Below are positions 5,934 to 5,944 of a DNA stretch of 5,944 nucleotides, piece by piece. The notes under the pieces were generated by a model that searched no databases, was not told where the DNA came from, and was given only the letters and a program-made list of their open reading frames with translations. The position numbers and the translations under genes were made by a program. Each line of letters begins with the position of its first letter. Within the stretch, counting starts at the first letter, position 1. This DNA is from Rhodospirillales bacterium (GTDB taxonomy: Bacteria > Pseudomonadota > Alphaproteobacteria > Acetobacterales > Acetobacteraceae). The DNA lies in NCBI GenBank assembly GCA_018971905.1, contig JAGWZS010000118.1, forward strand, positions 1 to 5,944, given 5' to 3'.

Positions 5934-5944
5934 ATGGACGACGA
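5934..5944 (+). CDS. Start of an unidentified rightward gene (first codons only)
   Basis: ATG at 5934 begins Met-Asp-Asp before the window ends. GGGAGG (5919-5924) stands 9 bases upstream, the best ribosome binding site on this strand, which is the main evidence for a real gene. A second frame from ATG 5896, with an in-frame ATG at 5917, is also open to the edge but has no such site. Function cannot be judged. Confidence 0.55.

Overview
The window reads as a stretch of ordinary chromosome from a GC-rich alphaproteobacterium. The evidence is the style of the proteins (an alphaproteobacterial-type GatB N-terminus, and a RuvX with a short N-terminal lead before its first motif), the divergent ruvX / gatCAB layout, which I recall from other alphaproteobacteria, and strong G/C preference at third codon positions. 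An acetic-acid-bacteria-like lineage (Rhodospirillales/Acetobacteraceae) is a reasonable guess, but the sequence alone does not prove it.

Layout. Positions 1-1880, minus strand: gatC-gatA-gatB, the three subunits of the tRNA-dependent amidotransferase. Each junction is a 4-base ATGA stop/start overlap, and gatB is cut off by the window edge. Only 47 bases separate gatC from ruvX (1928-2392, plus), a YqgF-type RNase H-fold nuclease. A small seven-cysteine GFA-family zinc protein (2423-2854, plus) follows after 30 bases. Next come two luciferase-like (LLM) flavin-dependent oxidoreductases arranged back to back. One runs left (2949-3965, minus, YhbW-like) and ends at a clear hairpin/T-tract terminator at 2893-2922. 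The other runs right (4011-5033, plus) and belongs to a different LLM branch. It converges on lipB (5035-5685, minus, octanoyltransferase) with a single base between the stop codons. A class II tRNA-Leu with anticodon GAG lies at 5740-5825 (plus), divergent from lipB. The last 11 bases look like the first codons of another plus-strand gene behind a good ribosome binding site.

How the genes work together. gatCAB, lipB and tRNA-Leu are translation and cofactor housekeeping genes, and ruvX is a conserved RNA/DNA-processing gene. GFA and the two LLM genes are the only accessory-looking content, and no partner such as a flavin reductase is present to fix their substrates. I found no mobile element, CRISPR array, phage gene, toxin-antitoxin pair or defence system. 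Nothing here supports a large undescribed system. The items worth a second look are small: an inverted repeat across the gatC/ruvX divergence, altered motif residues in RuvX, the back-to-back LLM pair with almost no promoter space, a compositionally distinct GFA gene, and the compact lipB/tRNA-Leu control region.
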